From the NCBI GenBank assembly GCA_020633675.1, contig JACKDE010000003.1, positions 496,001-560,000 of the forward strand: a stretch of 64,000 nt of DNA, in the 5' to 3' direction. The stretch comes from Deferribacteres bacterium (GTDB lineage: Bacteria > Zhuqueibacterota > Zhuqueibacteria > Zhuqueibacterales > Geothermadaptataceae). Position 1 is the stretch's first letter; every line of letters starts with the position of its first letter. Positions 59,387-64,000 of the stretch are shown here, piece after piece. The notes beneath the pieces were generated by a model that was not told the DNA's origin, did not search any database, and worked only from the letters and a program-made list of their open reading frames with translations. The position numbers and the translations under genes were made by a program.

Positions 59387-62344
59387 TTAAAGTTTAGGAA
59401 CAAACACAGTAAATTCGGTTGGATTAACAAGCTTGGTGAGCAGTAAATCACCTCCCATTTTTTGCATGATTCTTTTTGAAATATAAAGCCCAAGTCCGGT
59501 GCCGGTTACCGAGCCTTCATGGGCTTCTGTTCCGCGTACAAACATCTCGAAAATCCGGGCTGCCTCGTTTTGGCGCACGCCGATACCCCAATTGCGAAAC
59601 ATCAACAAAAGATGCGGATGACGATCTTCGCACACAATTTCAATGATGGGCTTTGGTGAAGTGGGCAGGGTGTACTTGATTGCATTGACCAGCAAATTGA
59701 AGACAACCTGCTCAAGGTGGAATTGATCAACCTTGAGCACCGGAAAGGAGCCGAGCAATTTGATATCCAGCCCCTTTTCCTTTGCCTGGCTTTTTAAAAG
59801 CGTCTGGATTCGTTCAACCAAAGAAAAGAGCTTGGTTCGAACCGGTGGACTGCCCTTAAACTCATAGACGCCTTCGGAAAACTGGGTTCGAATATTCGCA
59901 GTCAAATAATTGAGAAAGTCGACCTCCTCAATGAGAAAATCGAACTGTGCATCGGGATTTTTTAAGCGCTCCGGATTGGCGTGGTATTTTTTCAAATACT
60001 CCGCTGTCATGCGGATGCTTTGCAGGGGTGAAGTAAATTCGTGTGTAACCGAGCTCAAAAAGTTGCGTCTTCTCGCGTTGATCTCCTCAAGCCGCATAAG
60101 ATTGAGCCGATTTTCCATGATTGCACCAATGATCCCCACAGCCAGTTCAAAAAGTTCAAGGTCAGAATTAGAGAACGTTTTTGTAACAATATTGGGCGAA
60201 TTGATTTTTTCTTTGCAGTAAATCACCGCAATGGTGCCGTTGCGGGAATCGGGAACAGGACAAGCCATACATGCGAGTGGTATTTTTTGCTGGTCTTGTG
60301 TCACCTTTTTGGCTTTTACAGCGATACTGTTATTTTCAGAGCAGACCACAGAAACGTTTTGCTTAATGACACGCTTTACAATGCTGCTCGCATCATATTT
60401 CGGTAGCCTCCAATTTGCTCTGTCCTTGCCTTCACCGAGATAACTGTGTCCCCGAAGCTCGTTGTCGCCGTTATCGCCAGTGAGCATGTAAAGGGAGCAT
60501 TCCCGAGCTTCAACCACATCACGAACGAGATAAGCGATGTTGTGATAAAACAAGTCTTCATCCTCAACCAAAAGCGCATCGAGATGCCTGTGAAGCGCTT
60601 TGAGTTGAACAAACCGCCGCCGCAGCCGCGCGCTTTGCAAACTCACAGCAGCCAGGTTGGCAAACTCTTCCAATTTCTGCCGTAAATCAGTGCTGAGTGT
60701 AAGATCTTTTTGGGGATGCAGACAAGCCACCCCTAAAATCTCATCACCTTTTTTTAGCGGAATCGAGATAAACATGTTAGTGCCGAAATCTTCCAGAAGG
60801 TGACGCCAGGCAAAATCCTTTTCCTTGCTGATATCTTCACGAAAAGCAATGCCGTTTTGCTTTTGTTCGCCGAAATGAGCCTTGCCGATAAAGCTATTAT
60901 CCACATCGATAATCCGCTCGGCGATGCCCAATTTGTCGAGAACATGCCCTTTGATCGGCGAATGCGCTCGCAAAACAAGTTTCGGCGTTTGCGCAAAGCC
61001 GTCATTGAATGGCGTCCAGAGTTCTGCATACTTTGCTTCCACCATCATCGACATATTCTGCAAAATCTCGGGCATGATTTGGTCGAGATTTTCCTGTAGC
61101 GCGAGTTGCTTCAAATAGCTCTCGCGCTCAGCCGTTTTGCTCAGCAAAAGCTGCAACTGATAGCTCTCAAATGCGCCAGCGATTTCTTTGGCGACGTCTT
61201 CGATGACTTCTTCGTCTTCAGCGCTGAACCCCTGACCCTTGACTTCGCCGTAACCATCCAGCCGGTTGGTCACGCGAATAATACCGATTGGTGCGCGCTG
61301 GCGGTGCTCATCCTGTTTCGGCTTCAAAATGAGCGTGAATAAACTGTGCTTGACGTTTTCTTCAGACAAATACACAGCCATCTTTTCGGATAAATGATTC
61401 TGATTCGCCTGGAAGTGCGGATCTTGTTCATCATACCGTCCGACACGCCTCGCACGGGCTCCACTGGCATCATATTCCGATCCCAATATGATTGTGTCGT
61501 AATGCGCAAGAATCCGCTGAAATCCTCCCACACTCTTTGCCGAAGTGCGCAGCCACATCCCTTTTCGGATAAAAACACCAGCCGAATCCAGTGCAAAAAC
61601 TTCACATGCCATTGCCGACAAGTTTTCACCGATTGTGGTGGCGAGATCATCAAAAAGCGGCCCCTGCTCTTCTCCATTCGCATGCATCTTGTTCATGCGG
61701 CCAATGATGCCACGAAACAGATTTGCCAGTTCATTGCTGCGCTGCAGCTCATCGCTTTTTTGGATTTCTTTTTGCCGCAGCAACCCTGCTGTGATGGCGA
61801 GGATAAAAGCGAGAAAGGAATCGACATAGAAATCGAAGCTATTTAGCGCAGGTTTTTCTGCGAGGCCGAGGTACAACAGGATAAAAAGTGCCAATCCGGA
61901 AACCGATCCGGAGGTTAAAAGCTGATATTTTTTTGACGAACGCCCTTTGAAATAATTGGGGAAATAGTAGGCGTGAAAAACGATCAGGACAAAAACTGCG
62001 TAAAAAAATGGGCTGAATATGCCCTCGCTATCCTTGGCAGCATAATAAATAAAAATGCCGTCGATCGGCAAGGAGACGCCAACAAGCCATCTTTTCAGCC
62101 ATGCAGATTGTTGGGAGCGCAGATTCACATCGCGAAATATGCTCCACACCACCAACGCGGACCAGATAACAAAGACGGAAAGTTTTAGAAGCAAATTTGG
62201 AATGTCATATTTCGTGATCGCCCCGATTTGCACGAGGGCATAAAATGCAACGGATCCAGCCACCACCAAAATGCGCATGCAGGTGAATAGCCAGTCTTCT
62301 GTGCTATACAATTGCTTATGCTTTTCAATGGCAGGAAAAATCAT
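59387..62344 (-). CDS. Membrane histidine kinase with multiple GAF domains
   Basis: 985 aa. Residues 1-195 hold about six membrane helices. A coil and three successive GAF-like regions follow (about 215-405, 420-590, 600-740; for example NMFISIPLKKGDEILGVACL and IPLACMACPVPDSRNGTIAV). The HisKA domain carries His768 in SSVTHEFTSPLQS, and the ATPase has the N box FNLLVNAIKYT and G box GTGLGLYISKRIM. The GAF regions suggest sensing of a small ligand or redox state. The RBS CAGGGAG precedes the ATG. It diverges from serS across about 326 bp. Confidence 0.9.
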   Translation of the reverse strand: MIFPAIEKHKQLYSTEDWLFTCMRILVVAGSVAFYALVQIGAITKYDIPNLLLKLSVFVIWSALVVWSIFRDVNLRSQQSAWLKRWLVGVSLPIDGIFIYYAAKDSEGIFSPFFYAVFVLIVFHAYYFPNYFKGRSSKKYQLLTSGSVSGLALFILLYLGLAEKPALNSFDFYVDSFLAFILAITAGLLRQKEIQKSDELQRSNELANLFRGIIGRMNKMHANGEEQGPLFDDLATTIGENLSAMACEVFALDSAGVFIRKGMWLRTSAKSVGGFQRILAHYDTIILGSEYDASGARARRVGRYDEQDPHFQANQNHLSEKMAVYLSEENVKHSLFTLILKPKQDEHRQRAPIGIIRVTNRLDGYGEVKGQGFSAEDEEVIEDVAKEIAGAFESYQLQLLLSKTAERESYLKQLALQENLDQIMPEILQNMSMMVEAKYAELWTPFNDGFAQTPKLVLRAHSPIKGHVLDKLGIAERIIDVDNSFIGKAHFGEQKQNGIAFREDISKEKDFAWRHLLEDFGTNMFISIPLKKGDEILGVACLHPQKDLTLSTDLRQKLEEFANLAAVSLQSARLRRRFVQLKALHRHLDALLVEDEDLFYHNIAYLVRDVVEARECSLYMLTGDNGDNELRGHSYLGEGKDRANWRLPKYDASSIVKRVIKQNVSVVCSENNSIAVKAKKVTQDQQKIPLACMACPVPDSRNGTIAVIYCKEKINSPNIVTKTFSNSDLELFELAVGIIGAIMENRLNLMRLEEINARRRNFLSSVTHEFTSPLQSIRMTAEYLKKYHANPERLKNPDAQFDFLIEEVDFLNYLTANIRTQFSEGVYEFKGSPPVRTKLFSLVERIQTLLKSQAKEKGLDIKLLGSFPVLKVDQFHLEQVVFNLLVNAIKYTLPTSPKPIIEIVCEDRHPHLLLMFRNWGIGVRQNEAARIFEMFVRGTEAHEGSVTGTGLGLYISKRIMQKMGGDLLLTKLVNPTEFTVFVPKL

Positions 62345-62670
62345 GATCTACACTCCCTGAAGGTCGTGATCATTGCAAAGGGTGTGTCATCAAGTGGAGA
62401 TATTGTCGAGAGGAGGAAGATGCCTTGTGGTCCCCACATTGTATCAGGCGCTGGTGAAATGTTAAGAATCGCTCACAATAAAAGCAATGATTTTTTTCTA
62501 CTTACGAAAGGCTGCATCGCAGATGGATGTACAAAAAGCGACTTGAGACACCACAATCACTGCTTGCATTTCAGCGGATTTCTTGCTACAATAGCGACCG
62601 TTTATGCAACAATAGCACGGCTATCTTGCAACAGTTTATTATTTATTTTGATCAACGAAAGCGGTTTGTC
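62345..62670. other. Divergent intergenic region, histidine kinase and serS
   Basis: 326 bp. It holds the serS promoter (listed) and three related short units, TGCTACAATAGC, TGCAACAATAGC and TGCAACAGTTT, spaced about 21 bp in 62585-62640, next to and downstream of the -10 element. A T-box leader or other riboswitch was looked for and not recognised. No small gene is supported. Confidence 0.5.
62564..62592 (+). promoter_or_regulatory. Sigma70-type promoter of serS
   Basis: TTGCAT (62564-62569), 17-bp spacer, TACAAT (62587-62592). Predicted start near 62599, giving a leader of about 70 bases before the serS ATG. Confidence 0.65.
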
Positions 62671-63942
62671 ATGTTTGATTTGAGATTTATCCGCGATAAC
62701 ATCGATACGCTGCGTATTGCGCTGGTGAACAAGAGGGTCGAGCTGGATTTGGATGCCTTCATCGATTTGGATGAGCAGCGCCGGAAAAACCTGACTGAAG
62801 TCGAGCAGCTCAAAGCGCTGCGCAATACCGTATCGCAGGAAATTGCGAGTCTGAAAAAGCAGAAACTCAACGCTGATGAAAAAATTGCGGAGATGCGCAA
62901 GGTTGGCGAGCAAATCAAAGCCATCGACGAGCAAGTGCGCGAACTCGATCAGCAGCTTTATGACATTCAAATCCGCATTCCGAATATTCCGCATGCGAGC
63001 ACACCCGTCGGCCGCAGCGAGGCGGACAATGTCGAAATCAAGCGTTGGGGCACCATTCCCGGTTTTGATTTCACCCCGAAGCCGCACTGGGAACTGGGCG
63101 AGGCGCTGGACCTGATCGATTTTGCCGGTGGCGCCAAAGTATCCGGCTCGTTTTTTGTGAACTTTAAAGGCCACGGCGCCAAGCTAACGCGCGCACTGAT
63201 CAACTTCATGCTCGATTTTCACATCGAAAAGCATGGTTACACAGAAATGTCGCCGCCATTCGTGGTCAATCGAAATGCCATGTTTGGCACTGGCCAGCTT
63301 CCCAAAATGGAGAGCGACATGTATCACGCACAGGAGGACGATCTGTTCCTGATACCGACAGCTGAAGTTCCGGTCACCAACCTGCATGCCGGCGATGTGC
63401 TGAGTGGCGACGACCTGCCGCTCTACTATACTGCGTACACGCCCTGTTTCCGTCGCGAGGCTGGCGCCTACGGCAAAGACACTAAAGGCCTGATGCGATT
63501 GCACCAATTCGACAAGGTGGAAATGGTGAAATTCACCTTGCCGGAGAAGAGCTACGAAGAGCACGAGTCGCTGCTGCAAAATGCCGAAGATATCCTGCAG
63601 GCGCTGGAACTGCCTTACCGCGTGCTCAATCTCTGCACAGCGGATATCAGCTTTGCCGCTGCAAAATGTTATGACATCGAAGTGTGGGCCGCTGGTGTCG
63701 ATCGCTTTTTGGAAGTGTCGTCCTGCAGCAATTTTGAAGCATTCCAGGCACGGCGCGCCAATATCCGCTTCCGCCGCAAGTCCGGCGACAAGCTCGAATA
63801 TGTGCACACCCTCAATGCATCGGGCCTTGCTCTGCCGCGCACTATCATTGCTATATTGGAGAACTACCAGAATGTCGATGGCACCGTGACTGTACCGCAC
63901 GCACTGCGCCACTATATGGGGGGTATCGATGTGCTGAAATAG
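62671..63942 (+). CDS. serS: Serine-tRNA ligase
   Basis: 423 aa from the ATG at 62671, where the family-typical N-terminus MFDLRFIRDNIDTLRIAL begins; the open frame upstream has no similarity. Two-helix coiled-coil arm (about 25-105), then the class II core: motif 1 region ALINFMLDFHIEKHGYTEMSP, TAEVPVTNLHAGDVL, motif 2 PCFRREAGAYGKDTKGLMRLHQF, and motif 3 LNASGLALPRTIIAILENYQ. Charges tRNA(Ser) and tRNA(Sec). Normal length, nothing unusual. Confidence 0.97.
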   Translation: MFDLRFIRDNIDTLRIALVNKRVELDLDAFIDLDEQRRKNLTEVEQLKALRNTVSQEIASLKKQKLNADEKIAEMRKVGEQIKAIDEQVRELDQQLYDIQIRIPNIPHASTPVGRSEADNVEIKRWGTIPGFDFTPKPHWELGEALDLIDFAGGAKVSGSFFVNFKGHGAKLTRALINFMLDFHIEKHGYTEMSPPFVVNRNAMFGTGQLPKMESDMYHAQEDDLFLIPTAEVPVTNLHAGDVLSGDDLPLYYTAYTPCFRREAGAYGKDTKGLMRLHQFDKVEMVKFTLPEKSYEEHESLLQNAEDILQALELPYRVLNLCTADISFAAAKCYDIEVWAAGVDRFLEVSSCSNFEAFQARRANIRFRRKSGDKLEYVHTLNASGLALPRTIIAILENYQNVDGTVTVPHALRHYMGGIDVLK

Positions 63943-64000
63943 ATTTTTGGAGTTCAGCACATGGCTTTCGTTCAGCTTGTGCATAGCAAGCTTTGCACCT

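Noticed and set aside
63184..63984. 266-aa minus-strand frame opposite serS
   Set aside because: Antisense shadow of a highly conserved tRNA synthetase gene.
63974..63992. Hairpin AGCTTG/CAAGCT after serS as terminator
   Set aside because: Only a 6-bp stem and no clear T-run before the window ends.

Overview
The window looks like a chromosomal segment of a Gram-negative, diderm bacterium. The evidence is an ExbB/ExbD/TonB set, a Wza/Wzz-type capsule export pair, a lipoprotein-like signal peptide and a probable sphingolipid-type acyl-CoA/amino acid condensing enzyme. The mix (multiheme cytochrome with TPRs, PEGA and DUF5683-type proteins, PASTA-bearing FtsI, serine-palmitoyltransferase-like enzyme with GNAT partner) resembles deep FCB-type lineages such as Calditrichota or KSB1. 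That placement is an inference from gene content; no rRNA is present. I see no tRNA, CRISPR array or insertion sequence. Genes are dense and mostly in long co-directional runs.

Region 1 (1-21645, all minus strand) is one exopolysaccharide locus. In transcription order it encodes a sugar transferase, a PEGA/DUF5683 protein, an FN3 lipoprotein, a Wza-like exporter, a Wzz-like co-polymerase, a STAS protein with an HTH-like C-terminus, a TPR protein, a BY-type tyrosine kinase, an epimerase, a DUF3473-type deacetylase, a FemAB-like protein, a GT2 glycosyltransferase, a deacetylase, a membrane multiheme cytochrome with TPRs, a third deacetylase, WecB and a GT4 glycosyltransferase that runs off the window. 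Several of these families usually accompany PEP-CTERM/exosortase systems, but no exosortase is visible here.

Region 2 (22427-35212, minus) is a division and cell wall (dcw) cluster: mraZ, rsmH, ftsL, ftsI, murF, mraY, ftsW, murG, ftsQ, ftsA, ftsZ. The Mur ligase genes murE, murD and murC, and also murB and ddl, are missing from their usual places. Upstream of mraZ there is a near-consensus promoter overlapped by a 10-bp-periodic array of AAAGTGG-like boxes, a probable MraZ autoregulatory operator. An 11-bp perfect hairpin follows ftsZ.

Region 3 (35287-45490) holds a frameshifted alpha/beta hydrolase and a heterodimeric ABC exporter on the plus strand. On the minus strand are an OmpR-type regulator with a degenerate receiver, the ExbD/ExbB/TonB genes and a metallo-beta-lactamase-fold hydrolase. 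A PLP-dependent alpha-oxoamine synthase follows on the plus strand.

Region 4 (45500-55717) contains a GNAT-like protein and an operon of manC, a 90-aa unknown, ptsN and a zinc-ribbon protein. It also has a membrane protein with a very long charged tail, a FAH-family hydrolase, an ICMT-like methyltransferase, a small GNAT, a DUF3592 protein and a rhodanese.

Region 5 (55827-64000) has a two-subunit sodium/solute symporter (DUF4212 plus SSS), a three-gene signalling set (GAF-rich histidine kinase, stand-alone receiver, coiled-coil membrane protein) and serS with a recognisable promoter.
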